Assembly: GCF_005221385.1 (NCBI RefSeq)
Contig: NZ_CP039903.1
Span: 1,116,001 to 1,180,000 of the forward strand
DNA from: Agrobacterium tumefaciens
GTDB taxonomy: Bacteria > Pseudomonadota > Alphaproteobacteria > Rhizobiales > Rhizobiaceae
DNA length: 64,000 nucleotides
Direction: 5' to 3'
Shown: positions 48,858 through 58,566 of the stretch, piece by piece
Layout of the letters: each line of letters opens with the position of its first letter
Position numbering within the stretch: position 1 is the first letter of the stretch
The notes under the pieces: model-generated
Databases searched by the model: none
Told to the model about the DNA's origin: nothing
The model's input: the letters and a program-made list of their open reading frames with translations, nothing else
Translations under genes and position numbers: made by a program

Positions 48858-48862
48858 TACGA
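48858..48862. repeat. Right target-site duplication (TACGA)
   Basis: Identical to 46698-46702. Confidence 0.85.
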
Positions 48863-49219
48863 TAATCGCATAAGATAGATTATGGAACCAAATCATAGGG
48901 AACGCGACGGTCAAGACCAGATAATGCCATGGTTGGCGCCACTCGAAAACTCCAACCTCAGCTCCACCTTTGCAGGCAGTCGGTTTGGGCGTCACCCAAT
49001 CGTCATCGAAAAACGGAAGCCAGCCGCACGATCGCCTTCAGACTGGCGCTGCTTGTCCTTGCTGTTTTCGCCGCAAGGACGCTCCCCGACAAAAGGCCGG
49101 CAATCGACACAACAGTTACCGCGTCGATCGACGACGGATCGCTGCATTCGGATCAAGGCAGCGCCCTGATGCGCGACATGGCTTTGCACGACTAGCAGCC
49201 GAACTGCATGGCGCAGAAG
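48863..49219. other. Intergenic stretch between insertion sequence and polyamine-type operon
   Basis: This 357-base stretch lies downstream of the thioester reductase gene. No convincing gene, RNA or strong terminator is seen. It probably contains the 3' untranslated end of the biosynthetic operon. Confidence 0.5.
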
Positions 49220-50449
49220 TTAAACCAGCTTCGCGTCGTAAAGCCGCTCCATGAAACCGCGCGGCGCAACGGTCCTCGAAATTTCCGCCAGTGGAAAACC
49301 GCTTCCAGCCAGCGGCAGGAAACCTTTTTCGAAGGCGTAATCGAGATAACGCATCATCAGCATCACATCGCATTCGTGGCAGCTGATTCCCGTTCCGGCG
49401 AGTGCCTGTCGGGCATTGCCGGTGTCGTATCTGGCGCTGTCACGCACATAATCGGCATTGCCCAGCATCGACAGAAGATCGGTGAAAACCGAGCTATAGG
49501 CCTTGCCCTCCCGCAGCATCCGGCCCTGGTTGAGCGCATCGAAATAATTGTCGCGTGACAATTCGCGCACCACGTAGCCGCAATCTCGCACCTGTTCCAC
49601 CAGCGCGTTCCAGTCGATCGGTTTCGGATTGACGAGATTGAAGGTGCGGCGGTTATGGGCTCGCCAGTTCATGGCGAGATGCAAGCTCGCCCGCGCCACG
49701 TAATCAACCGGAGTGATGTCGAAATCCTCGTCCGAAGCGAAGGTGAAGCCGGTTTCCACAATGGCGCGCACCGCTTCGTAATAGATACCCTTTACCTTGG
49801 TCTGCGTCAGCGGATAACGACCGGTGCGGCTATCACCCCATATATTGCCGGGGCGTACGATGATGAAATCGAGACCCTTTTGCCCGGCGGCGTGCATCAG
49901 CTTTTCCGACTCGAACTTGGAACGTTCGTAATCCATGTCCGGAAAACGTTGGCCGACGTCGAGCGCATCCTCATAGAGCGTAAACTCCTCATAGAGCTTG
50001 TCGCCGATAACGCTGAAGCTCGATGTATGCATCAATGGAATTTTACCCTCGAGGCAAAACTCCACCATATTGGCCGAACCGCCGACATTGACCGGCGCTA
50101 TTTTGCTGTAGGATGCGATGAGATTGACATTGGCCGCGCAATGCAGCGCAAGATCGATCTTTTCGGCAAGATCACGCCATACCTGCCTTTGCAGGCCGAG
50201 ATGTGATCTGGAAACATCGCCGAGAACAGGCACGATGCGGGCGGCGGCTTCCCCTTTTAGGCCACGTTCCTCGTCATAGCAGAAGAGGATGCTCTCTACC
50301 TTGCCCATCGCTTCCGCCATGTCGGCGGCACGCACCAGGCAATAGACCGTGGCTTTCGTTGTACTCAGCAGTTCCTGCAGCAGGCGTCCGCCCATGACGC
50401 CGGTGGCGCCGGTTAGCAGAATATTTTCCACGCCGTTATCGTAAGTCAT
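49220..50449 (-). CDS. Thioester reductase-like NAD(P)-dependent protein
   Basis: Extended SDR of 409 aa of the thioester-reductase (NAD_binding_4/Lys2-R) type. The Rossmann motif is LLTGATGVMGGRLLQELL near residue 10. Central blocks are HCAANVNLIASYSKIAPVNV near 105, the catalytic Tyr-Lys in MDYERSKFESEKL near 176, and VRPGNIWGDSRTGRY. Such enzymes reduce an acyl thioester on a carrier protein to an aldehyde or alcohol. Here it would release the chain from the ACPs of the synthase upstream. GGAG precedes the ATG at 50449; 13 bases separate it from the SDR gene. FclG of fabclavine synthesis is a functional parallel. Confidence 0.88.
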   Translation of the reverse strand: MTYDNGVENILLTGATGVMGGRLLQELLSTTKATVYCLVRAADMAEAMGKVESILFCYDEERGLKGEAAARIVPVLGDVSRSHLGLQRQVWRDLAEKIDLALHCAANVNLIASYSKIAPVNVGGSANMVEFCLEGKIPLMHTSSFSVIGDKLYEEFTLYEDALDVGQRFPDMDYERSKFESEKLMHAAGQKGLDFIIVRPGNIWGDSRTGRYPLTQTKVKGIYYEAVRAIVETGFTFASDEDFDITPVDYVARASLHLAMNWRAHNRRTFNLVNPKPIDWNALVEQVRDCGYVVRELSRDNYFDALNQGRMLREGKAYSSVFTDLLSMLGNADYVRDSARYDTGNARQALAGTGISCHECDVMLMMRYLDYAFEKGFLPLAGSGFPLAEISRTVAPRGFMERLYDAKLV

Positions 50450-50462
50450 CGCCGATCTCCGT

Positions 50463-51230
50463 TCAAAGCGTTCCGACCCGCATGCCGCCATCCATTGGGA
50501 TCACTGCGGCATTGAGGTAATTGGTTTTGCAGGTGGCCAGAAACGTGACCACTTCCGCCACATCATCAGGCGTACCCCACCGCCCGACCGGGACGATCGA
50601 GCGCACCAGACGTTCATCGGCCACCGTGTCGTTGATGCCTTCCTGTTCGAAGGGTTTGGACATATTGGTCTTGCAGATTCCCGGCGCAATCGCCGTGACG
50701 CTGATGTTGAACTGTCCGAGTTCCTGCGCCCAGGATTCCGAAGCCTTGATGAGACCGGCCTTGGAGGCGGCATAAGCCGCCCCTCCCCCTGCCCCCCAGA
50801 TGCCAGCAATCGAGGCGATGTTGATGACCCGCCCGTAACGCTGGCGGACCATTGAGCGCGTAAAGACACCCGTGCAGTTGAACGCGCCCGTAAGGTTGAC
50901 GTCGATGACCTTGCGGGACTGCGTCTGGCTGCGGTCGTTGACGCAATAGGTGCGGTCGAGAATGCCGGCATTGTTGACCAATACGGTCACCGGCAACCCC
51001 ATTTTCTCGGCAATGGCGCCCGATGCCTGCTCAACGCTGCCATGGTCGGTGACATCCATGGCAAAAACGCCAAGGCGCCCGGGTTTTCCGATCTCCTCTT
51101 CAAGGCGTTGCAGCGCGGCGACGTCGATATCCGCCGCCGCTACCGCATAACCCACATCGAGCAATGCAAGGGTAATGGCGGCGCCGAAGCCGCCTGAAGC
51201 ACCTGTCACGACCGCAATTTGCTGGCTCAC
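50463..51230 (-). CDS. Short-chain dehydrogenase/reductase (FabG-like)
   Basis: Classical SDR of 255 aa. Cofactor motif VVTGASGGFGAAI near residue 8, NNAG near 87, catalytic S-Y-K in NIASIAGIWGAGGGAAYAASKAG near 137-158, and a C-terminal MDGG. The start is a GTG at 51230 that overlaps the aminotransferase stop (GTGA); no ATG fits the family start. FabG-like enzymes reduce 3-oxoacyl thioesters, but since the synthase has its own KR, this one may act on a released or aminated intermediate. Role within the pathway is inference. Confidence 0.9.
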   Translation of the reverse strand: MSQQIAVVTGASGGFGAAITLALLDVGYAVAAADIDVAALQRLEEEIGKPGRLGVFAMDVTDHGSVEQASGAIAEKMGLPVTVLVNNAGILDRTYCVNDRSQTQSRKVIDVNLTGAFNCTGVFTRSMVRQRYGRVINIASIAGIWGAGGGAAYAASKAGLIKASESWAQELGQFNISVTAIAPGICKTNMSKPFEQEGINDTVADERLVRSIVPVGRWGTPDDVAEVVTFLATCKTNYLNAAVIPMDGGMRVGTL

Positions 51231-52591
51231 GCGACTTCCTCGTCCTTGAAGGCGATTTCCATGACCTTGCGGGCATTGACAAGCGCATCGGAGATGCGTT
51301 CCTCGAAGAAATTCACGTCGTCCTGGTTCATCAAGAGGTTGGAATAGATGCGCGACAACGGCGAGAACTGGATGCCGTGGCGCTTGCTCACTTCGCGGAT
51401 GATGATGTCGCAGAATTTCACCTTGTGCGAATAGCCTTCGGAACGATCCACCGGCTCTTCCTGTGAGTGATAGACCAGCGCCGTCGGCATGCCTTGAATG
51501 ACGAGCGGCATGCCGGCAGCCTTGGCCGCCTTGGTGAAGACGCCCGAGATCTGTTCGGTGTAGCGACGCATCCGGTCGTAGCAACCCGGATCCTTTTCGA
51601 CGATATCGAAGGTCGCCTTGATGGCGGCGAGACCCAACGGATAACCGTTGAAAGTGCCGGCATGGATGACTTTGCCGCGCGTATAAAGGTCCATGATGTC
51701 GCGCCGGCCGGCAATGGCGGAAATCGGCATCGATCCGCCGCCGAGCGCCTTGCCGAAGGTGGCGAGATGCGGGGTAACGCCGAGAATATCCTGCGCGCCG
51801 CCGAGACCCAGGCGCACACCGGTGATGATCTCGTCGAAGATCAGCACGATATTATGCTCTTCACACAGTTCCTTGGTGCGCTCCAGATAACCTTCGACCG
51901 GGAAGATACCGCCGCCATTGATGCAGATCGGCTCCATCAGTACGGCCGCGATTTCGTTGCCGTAGCGGCGGATGGTGGCTTCCAGCGCGTTGATATCGTT
52001 CCACGGCAGCATGAAGCTCTGGCTTTCCAGCACGCCATCCGCACGGCCGAGCGTATCGAGCATGTCGCCCTGGTATTTTTCCGGCACGGGAAAATCGAGA
52101 TTGTCCTTCTTGCGCCAGCCCATGACGTTGTCAGCATTGCCGTGATAATGGCCGTGGAAGCGGATGAAACGGTTCTTGCCGGTAAAACCGCGCGCCAACC
52201 GCAGCGCATTCTGCACCGCTTCGGTGCCACTCAGGCAAAACCGCACCATCTCGGCGCAGGGAATGTGCTTTATCATCAGTTCCGCCACCTCGATCTCCAG
52301 ATCGCAGGTGTCGACCGAAGTGACCTTCTCCATGTAGCGGATCAGCGCTTCATTATAGGCCTCATTGTGGTGGCCGACGAAAAGTGCCCCGAATTTGCAG
52401 AACAGGTCGAGATGTTCGTTGCCATCAAGATCCCATACGCGGGAATTGCGGCCCTTGTTGAAGGGCACAACGAAGGCGCGCTCGGCGTCACCGAAATTAT
52501 AGTGGGTGCCGCCCGGCATCAGTTCCCAGAGCCGCTTGTAGAAATCGCGCGAAATCTTCAGCGTCAGCTTGCTATCCGTATCTGTGATCAT
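51227..52591 (-). CDS. Class III PLP-dependent aminotransferase
   Basis: Aminotransferase of 454 aa, class III (GSAM/glutamate-1-semialdehyde type). SGTEAVQNALRLARGFTGK near residue 121, IFDEIITGVRLGLGG near 251 (PLP Asp), and the Schiff-base Lys281 in ATFGKALGGGSMP. It is too long and in the wrong context for hemL. Between PfaD-like and SDR genes with 4-base overlaps on both sides. Expected to convert an aldehyde or ketone made by the synthase to an amine, as the aminotransferase in zeamine/fabclavine assembly does. Confidence 0.92.
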   Translation of the reverse strand: MITDTDSKLTLKISRDFYKRLWELMPGGTHYNFGDAERAFVVPFNKGRNSRVWDLDGNEHLDLFCKFGALFVGHHNEAYNEALIRYMEKVTSVDTCDLEIEVAELMIKHIPCAEMVRFCLSGTEAVQNALRLARGFTGKNRFIRFHGHYHGNADNVMGWRKKDNLDFPVPEKYQGDMLDTLGRADGVLESQSFMLPWNDINALEATIRRYGNEIAAVLMEPICINGGGIFPVEGYLERTKELCEEHNIVLIFDEIITGVRLGLGGAQDILGVTPHLATFGKALGGGSMPISAIAGRRDIMDLYTRGKVIHAGTFNGYPLGLAAIKATFDIVEKDPGCYDRMRRYTEQISGVFTKAAKAAGMPLVIQGMPTALVYHSQEEPVDRSEGYSHKVKFCDIIIREVSKRHGIQFSPLSRIYSNLLMNQDDVNFFEERISDALVNARKVMEIAFKDEEVA

Positions 52592-54285
52592 GGCTGTGCG
52601 TTCTCCAGTCTGGCCGGCGATGCTGCCGGGGCGGTTCCGATTGACGGGGATGGATGCCGTGTTGGCGGCGTTGAAGGACCGGCGGAATTTTCCGCCCAGG
52701 GCCGATAGCGGTAGAGCGCGTCCGGCACCGGCAGGCCCATGTGTTTCAGCGCTCCGAGCCTTGCAAGATAGGCCGCGTTGCGCATCAGAAGATCGGCGAT
52801 AGCCACGACGGAGCGGCGCTCCACCGGCTCGTAAGGGCTGCCGCGCAACCATTCATTGATTGCGCCCATGGCTGGGCCACACCATATCTGGTAGTCGACC
52901 GCGCGGGATTTTTCTCCGGCAATCGCCCAGCGGGAGGATTGGCCGAGATACCATTGAAAAACCAGCGCCATGCGCTTTTTCGGATGCGTTTCCGCCGCTT
53001 CGATCATTCTGGGATTGCCGCGCGCCTGAAAGAACTGCCGGGTGTCTTCCCAGACCTGCGGCAAGGTGCGCTGAAAAAGCCCGCTCTCCAGACTGGCGAT
53101 TTCTGCTACCGGAATGTCTTCGAGGCTGTCATATTGCTTGTAGAGATTGTAGAGTTTCTGGGCGCGCATGGCATACATGGTGCCACCCTTCAGCACCTGA
53201 ACCTTGGATCCGATCTCGAACATGTCGGCGGATGGCGCCATCGCCATGTCATCCATCCTCGCGCGTCCGAGCAGGGCCTTCACCTGTGGCGAAGTGCCAG
53301 CCTCGATACAGGCCTGATTGATGGAACCGGTGCAGACATAGGCCGCTCCCATGGCGAAAGCCGCATAGATCGCCTGCGGATTGCCGATGCCGCCGGCCGC
53401 GCCGATGCGGACGCGGAACACCTCTCCCCTGAGATCGGCTATTTCATCCCGCAACGCCGCAATGGAAGGAAAGGCGCAGTTCAGCACGCCATTGTCGGTA
53501 TGACCACCGGAATTGGCCTCGACGGTGACGTCATCGGCCATCGGCACTTCGCCCGCCATCGCCGCCTGTTCGGCGGAAATCAGACCGTCCTCGACCAGTC
53601 TCGAAAGGATTTTTTCCGGGGCCGGATTGATGAAATGCTGTGCCACTTCGCGGCGCGAAACCTTGGCGATGATGCGGTTGCGCGCTTCGATAGTCCCCTG
53701 CCCGTTGCGAACAAGCCCGACTGCACGCCAATAAACGATGGCCGGTGAGAGGTTCATGTAGGCCGAGGCCTCCACTACCTTCACGCCATGGCGGATGCAC
53801 AGACGCACCACATCCATTTCCCATTCGGCATCGCCGGGATTATGCAGCAGATTGACGCCGTAGGGGCCGTGCGGCAGAGCGGCGCTTATTCGCGCCAGCG
53901 CCGAGGCGACGCGCTCCCTGCCAAGACCACCCGCACCGAAGAAGCCCAGGAGCCGTTCCTTGCCGAGCGCGATCACCATGTCTTCAGAGTGAATGCCATT
54001 GGCCATCGCCCCGGCATAATAGGCCATGCGCACGCCATAATCGCGCAGGAAACCCGGATCTCCGAGTTGGTGGGGCTCCAGCACGGGCACAATTCCCAGG
54101 CATTTCTCCACCTCCGCACAGCTGGTTTCGAGCAATTGCTTGCCGCCGGGGTTGAGTACGTAGAGGCGTTTATCGAGATCGGCGAGGAGCCGGCCCATTG
54201 CCTCGATAGAGGTAGCGTCAATGTCTGCCTGTTTTTTCCATGTCCGGAAAAGCGGTGTGAAATTGATTTGCGGATTTTCGTTCAT
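52588..54285 (-). CDS. PfaD-like FMN-dependent enoyl reductase
   Basis: Protein of 565 aa of the PfaD family (2-nitropropane-dioxygenase fold). N-terminal part EVEKCLGIVPVLEPHQLGDPGFLRDYGVR leads into a flavin-barrel with GFFGAGGLGRERV near 135 and VRIGAAGGIGNPQAIYAAFAMGAAYVCTGSINQACIEAGTS near 310-350. It reduces trans-2-enoyl-ACP in trans during chain building. The ATG at 54285 overlaps the KS-gene stop by 4 bases; a longer frame upstream lacks similarity. Same family as the trans-acting ER of PUFA and zeamine/fabclavine systems. Confidence 0.94.
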   Translation of the reverse strand: MNENPQINFTPLFRTWKKQADIDATSIEAMGRLLADLDKRLYVLNPGGKQLLETSCAEVEKCLGIVPVLEPHQLGDPGFLRDYGVRMAYYAGAMANGIHSEDMVIALGKERLLGFFGAGGLGRERVASALARISAALPHGPYGVNLLHNPGDAEWEMDVVRLCIRHGVKVVEASAYMNLSPAIVYWRAVGLVRNGQGTIEARNRIIAKVSRREVAQHFINPAPEKILSRLVEDGLISAEQAAMAGEVPMADDVTVEANSGGHTDNGVLNCAFPSIAALRDEIADLRGEVFRVRIGAAGGIGNPQAIYAAFAMGAAYVCTGSINQACIEAGTSPQVKALLGRARMDDMAMAPSADMFEIGSKVQVLKGGTMYAMRAQKLYNLYKQYDSLEDIPVAEIASLESGLFQRTLPQVWEDTRQFFQARGNPRMIEAAETHPKKRMALVFQWYLGQSSRWAIAGEKSRAVDYQIWCGPAMGAINEWLRGSPYEPVERRSVVAIADLLMRNAAYLARLGALKHMGLPVPDALYRYRPWAENSAGPSTPPTRHPSPSIGTAPAASPARLENAQP

Positions 54286-57200
54286 GCTGCGGCCACCCAT
54301 GATGATTGGTTGGTGCGGCGACGGGCAAAACCGGCGCCGAGATTGTCGCAAATGCCGATGACATTGCCCTTGTGGATGATCTCGGCGACGAAGACGAAGG
54401 ATGCGGTCTCCAGCGTCACACCGTCCTCGCCATAGGCGAGGTCGATCGACTTGCAGGTCAGGCGATAACTGAGCGTATCGCGCTGCGGCTTTACCTCCCC
54501 CCGGAACTTGGCGCTGTATTGATGGTCGGTCAGCGTATGCCCGCTAAGGTGAGGAACCGAATAGAGCCCGAGATAGGCCAGGTAGAATTTCAGAAGTTGT
54601 TCGCAGCCTTCCACCAGCAATGTTCCCGGCACACAGGGGTCGTTCTTGAAATGCGCCTTGAAAGCCCAGTGATCAGGATCGATGTCGCGCTCGCCGACAA
54701 CCACGCCGAGGCCGAACGCGCCGCCTTTGGGGTCGACATCCACCACCCGGTCGAGCATTCTGGCCATCGGTGTCCACAGCTTTGGCGCGGCAGTTTCAGT
54801 TCTGTAGTTTTGACCAAAGCAGCTTGCCGGGTCGCCGTTGCCCAACGCCTCGACATCGTCTTCGCTGAAACGATTCCTTGTGCAGTTCAGCAGCGGCGTG
54901 AAGGGTTGCCGCACAGCGTCGTCATTTTTCAGGAAGGGAGCCGGATCGACACCCTTCGAGCGTTCCAGATCGCGCGGCAGGAAAAAGCCGGAATTGGCCT
55001 CCAGCCGGAAAACGGGCCGCTCATCGGCAAGGCACCAATATTCGTAGGAAACCAGAATATTACGGCCGACCTTGAGGAAGGATTTGATATCCACCCGCCC
55101 CCGCAACAATTCGCCGGCGCGCGGCATTTCGCCATAAACGAAGGTGCGGCTGTCCACCGCCCGGTAGCGCAATTCGCCCCTGAAAAGCTGGTCGCAACCG
55201 ATAAGCGTGAAGGCGACGATCATCGCATGTGAGGATTCCAGCGCCACGAAAGCCGGAACCTTGTCCTCGCACATGAACCAGGCATCGCTGGGCAGATCGA
55301 GTTCCCATTCGATGCGGCAGGGCTCCAGCGCGCCGGCCTTGGCCGTTGTGCCGGTAATGCGTGAGGCGAACATATAGGGCGGCGACGGCATGCGCGTGCG
55401 TACCGCATAGGTGTCGGCCAGCGCATAATCCGGCCCAAGCACGCGGCTGACCGCGCCATCCGTCAACTCGATCAATTGCGCTTCATCGAACAATGCGGCA
55501 CGCGCCGGAATAGCCACCTCAACGGACATCAAATGGCTTAGACGACGATAGAACGCCTGCTCGGTCTGCATGAAACGCAGGTTCGTTTGTGCATTCCGGA
55601 TCGCCTGCCGCTGCTGCCAGGTCAGCGGCAGGCGTGGGAAGCAGCCGGAGACCGGGCTATCGAAAGCTTCGGTCACCACTGCCGGGGACGCAAGTGGCCG
55701 CATTGCAGGTGGAGATTTTCCAAACAGGGCAAAATTGGCGGGATCGAGAATGATCTCGGCCATGGTCCGCTCCCGTCCGGTAAACACCCTGACGAGCAGC
55801 GGATCGGTCGCCGAAGCACGCACCGGAACGCTCACCGCCTGAGGCCTCGCCACTGTCGGGCTTTCCAGCAATATATGGGTATAGGCCCGGTCAACCCCCA
55901 TACCGCTGATTGCCGCCAGTCGCGGACCGGCCGAGCGCAGCGGTGACAGGCCATAATGCAGGACCAGCGCCGTATGGATAAGACTGAGCATGCCCGAAGC
56001 CGCGCCAAGATGGCCGTAATGACGCTTTGAACTGCCCGCAGCAACGGTGGCGCCATAGACCCTGGCAAGCCCCTCTGCCTCGATGCGGGCCTCCCTATCA
56101 TCCGCCATGCTGTAGCGTTCGAGATAACTTATCTCTTCCGGCGCAACGCCTGTTTTTTGCAGGCAGGCCTGAGCCGCATCGGCCACGGCATCCGCCGATG
56201 GTTGGAAGGTGGTGCCCGGCGTCATGTCATGGCGGATTTCAAGACCGCGAAGGCGGGCATAAGCGCGCCCGGCTGGTCCGCCATTCGCTCTTTCGAGCAT
56301 GAGCACGCCGCAGCCTTCCCCCACGGGCTGGGTTCGATGGGGAGTGGCATAGATCATGTTTTCCAGCCCGCCATCGCAGGCGCTGCTGGCCAGAATGACC
56401 GCATCGACCATATTCTCGGAGAGCATGTAGCGCGCCAGTTGAAGCCCCTTGAAAGCCGAGCTTTCATGCGCACACAGGGCAAAAGCCGGTCCGTCCAGCC
56501 GCAGATGCGCGGCCACACGGCTTGCGGCGATATTGCCCACCCCACCGGTAATGCCTTCGGCGAAGGGTTCAGGAAAAAGACTGTCTTTGACGATGTGCTG
56601 CAAACCAGCGAGCTGCTCTGCCGAAAGTTTTATGCCCGACCTGTCGAGGCTGTCGCGCAATTGCCAACCGATCTCGTTGCGCGCCTGATAACGCAGGCAG
56701 CTATGATCGACATCCCGCGCGACGATGACCGCGATGTTGCGCCTCTGCCCGTCCAGCGCATAACCCGCATCCAGAAATGCCCGCTCGGCCACCGGCAGCA
56801 GAAAGGCGTGGGCCAGAAGGTGATTGCCGATGACCTTCGGCGGCAGCTTGAAATGGCGGCAATCGAAATCGAAACTTTCGATATAGCCACCGGCCGGCGC
56901 TTCCCCGATCCCGCCCAGGGCCAGAATATCGGCACGCTTTTCGAGACCCAGCCAACGCGTGCGTGGCAATGGCTGGAGCCATTGACGTCCGGTAGTTATC
57001 GTCTCGCGAAATGTTTCGACATTGTCTGTTCCCGGCAGGGCCATGGCTATGCCGACAATATCAATTCCTGCCGGAATGGAGGCAGGCAGGCCTGAGAACG
57101 TCGGCACCATCGCGCCAGCGACATGCTCGCGCAGCACCATATGGCCATTGACGCCACCGAAGCCAAAGGCATTGATGCCGGCACGGCGCGGCTTTTCACC

Positions 57201-58445
57201 CCTCGCCCAGGGCTTGTTTTCGCGAACGATATGCTCACGGTTCACAAGCCCTTTGGGTGTCGTCACAAGGTTTTCTATATCCAGCGTCGCCGGTATCAGG
57301 TCGTGCTGCATCGCCAGCAGCACCTTCAGCAGGCTCGCCATACCGGATGCGGTGAGGCTGTGGCCATTATTGGCCTTGTTAGCGCCAAGAAGCGGTATCG
57401 ACTTTTCGCCAAAGAAGCGTTCGACGGTCGAAAGCTCCACCTGATCGCCCGCCGGCGTTCCCGTCGCATGGCATTCCAGATAATCGATATCAGGCGATAT
57501 CCCCGTATAGGCCCGTTGCAGCGCCAGCATCTGCCCATGCGGATCGGGCAGCAGCATGTGCTTGGCGCCGCCATCATTGGAAACGCCGATCGCTTCGATG
57601 ACACCGTAAATCCGGTCGCCGTCGCGCAGCGCATCTTCGTAGCGTTTCAGCGCCACGATGCCGGCACCTTCCCCGGCCTTCAGCCCTTGCGAGGACCGGT
57701 CGAAGGGAACCGAACGGCCGTCGGTCGGAAAAGCCTGCAAAACGTTGAAACCATGGTCGAGATAGATATGGTCCGCATGGCAGACCGCGCCCGCCAGCAT
57801 CATGTCGGCGCTGCCGTCGAGAAGATAGGAACTGGCCACGCGGATGGCGTAAAGTGCCGAAGAGCAGGCCGCGTCGATGGCGTAGGTCGGCCCGGAAAGA
57901 CCAAGCGCCAGGGCCGCAATCGTGGCATTGTGGCTACCGGTCATGAGATTGAGCCCGGACAGGCCGCTGGCATCCCAATAGGCGGGGAAAGAAAAATCCG
58001 GCCGGTCGAGCAATTCCCGAAGATAGGGTTCGAGAATCCGGTGATAAAAGCCCGACATGAGCCGTTTGCCCGAGTGGGTCGGCATGCCGATATTGCCGGC
58101 GATCAGGCCGCAGCGCTGTGGTGATGCGCCGCTGTCCTGAAGAGCCTGACGCGCCGCATGCATGGTCCAGTGGAACAGAGGGTCGAGTGTGGCAAGGTCC
58201 TCCGCCGGCAGACGATACCCCTCGGCCTCAAAACGGAAGTCATGCACGTGGCCGTTCCGGTTGTAGCAGATATGATCGGCCGTTCCCGGCTCGGGATGAT
58301 AATAAAGCGCTGGATCGACACCCAGTTCAGCAGCGGAGAGTGGCGACGTGCTGTCCCTGCCCTCGACCAGGTTGCGCCAGTAACCATCCGGGGTATCCGC
58401 ACCCGGAAAGACGCATCCAAGCCCCGTAATTGCTATCTGTCCCAT
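54282..58445 (-). CDS. PfaC-like KS-CLF-DH-DH synthase subunit
   Basis: Protein of 1387 aa. KS (about residues 1-430): Cys194 in DAACSSALYA, His326 in ECHATGTPAGD, His362 in KANNGHSLTASG. CLF (about 455-850): the Cys region reads CAHESSAFKG, so the nucleophile is lost, as in chain-length factors. Two FabA-like dehydratase domains follow: one about 960-1170 (SPPYMFASRITG), one about 1200-1380 with HFKNDPCVPGTLLVEG. The architecture equals the PfaC/HglC-HglD and Zmn11/FclD type. I use the ATG at 58445 because AAGGATGA lies 9 bases upstream. It follows the larger subunit gene after 121 bases. Confidence 0.94.
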   Translation of the reverse strand: MGQIAITGLGCVFPGADTPDGYWRNLVEGRDSTSPLSAAELGVDPALYYHPEPGTADHICYNRNGHVHDFRFEAEGYRLPAEDLATLDPLFHWTMHAARQALQDSGASPQRCGLIAGNIGMPTHSGKRLMSGFYHRILEPYLRELLDRPDFSFPAYWDASGLSGLNLMTGSHNATIAALALGLSGPTYAIDAACSSALYAIRVASSYLLDGSADMMLAGAVCHADHIYLDHGFNVLQAFPTDGRSVPFDRSSQGLKAGEGAGIVALKRYEDALRDGDRIYGVIEAIGVSNDGGAKHMLLPDPHGQMLALQRAYTGISPDIDYLECHATGTPAGDQVELSTVERFFGEKSIPLLGANKANNGHSLTASGMASLLKVLLAMQHDLIPATLDIENLVTTPKGLVNREHIVRENKPWARGEKPRRAGINAFGFGGVNGHMVLREHVAGAMVPTFSGLPASIPAGIDIVGIAMALPGTDNVETFRETITTGRQWLQPLPRTRWLGLEKRADILALGGIGEAPAGGYIESFDFDCRHFKLPPKVIGNHLLAHAFLLPVAERAFLDAGYALDGQRRNIAVIVARDVDHSCLRYQARNEIGWQLRDSLDRSGIKLSAEQLAGLQHIVKDSLFPEPFAEGITGGVGNIAASRVAAHLRLDGPAFALCAHESSAFKGLQLARYMLSENMVDAVILASSACDGGLENMIYATPHRTQPVGEGCGVLMLERANGGPAGRAYARLRGLEIRHDMTPGTTFQPSADAVADAAQACLQKTGVAPEEISYLERYSMADDREARIEAEGLARVYGATVAAGSSKRHYGHLGAASGMLSLIHTALVLHYGLSPLRSAGPRLAAISGMGVDRAYTHILLESPTVARPQAVSVPVRASATDPLLVRVFTGRERTMAEIILDPANFALFGKSPPAMRPLASPAVVTEAFDSPVSGCFPRLPLTWQQRQAIRNAQTNLRFMQTEQAFYRRLSHLMSVEVAIPARAALFDEAQLIELTDGAVSRVLGPDYALADTYAVRTRMPSPPYMFASRITGTTAKAGALEPCRIEWELDLPSDAWFMCEDKVPAFVALESSHAMIVAFTLIGCDQLFRGELRYRAVDSRTFVYGEMPRAGELLRGRVDIKSFLKVGRNILVSYEYWCLADERPVFRLEANSGFFLPRDLERSKGVDPAPFLKNDDAVRQPFTPLLNCTRNRFSEDDVEALGNGDPASCFGQNYRTETAAPKLWTPMARMLDRVVDVDPKGGAFGLGVVVGERDIDPDHWAFKAHFKNDPCVPGTLLVEGCEQLLKFYLAYLGLYSVPHLSGHTLTDHQYSAKFRGEVKPQRDTLSYRLTCKSIDLAYGEDGVTLETASFVFVAEIIHKGNVIGICDNLGAGFARRRTNQSSWVAAA

Positions 58446-58566
58446 CGCGATCATCCTTCAAATGGCGCGCAGAGGGAGAGCGTCTCCGGCCTGAACCGGA
58501 ACACGGAAACGCTTCTCACTGCCTGTCGTTACGAGTTTATGGAAAGCCTTTGCTTTTTCGGGGCGG

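Noticed and set aside
51227..52591. hemL (glutamate-1-semialdehyde aminomutase)
   Set aside because: The fold is the same, but alphaproteobacteria make 5-aminolevulinate by HemA (Shemin route), the length is atypical, and the gene is embedded in a biosynthetic operon.
51467..52708. Open frame of 413 codons antisense to the aminotransferase gene
   Set aside because: Shadow of a gene with clear PLP motifs; the translation is low-complexity and unlike any protein family.
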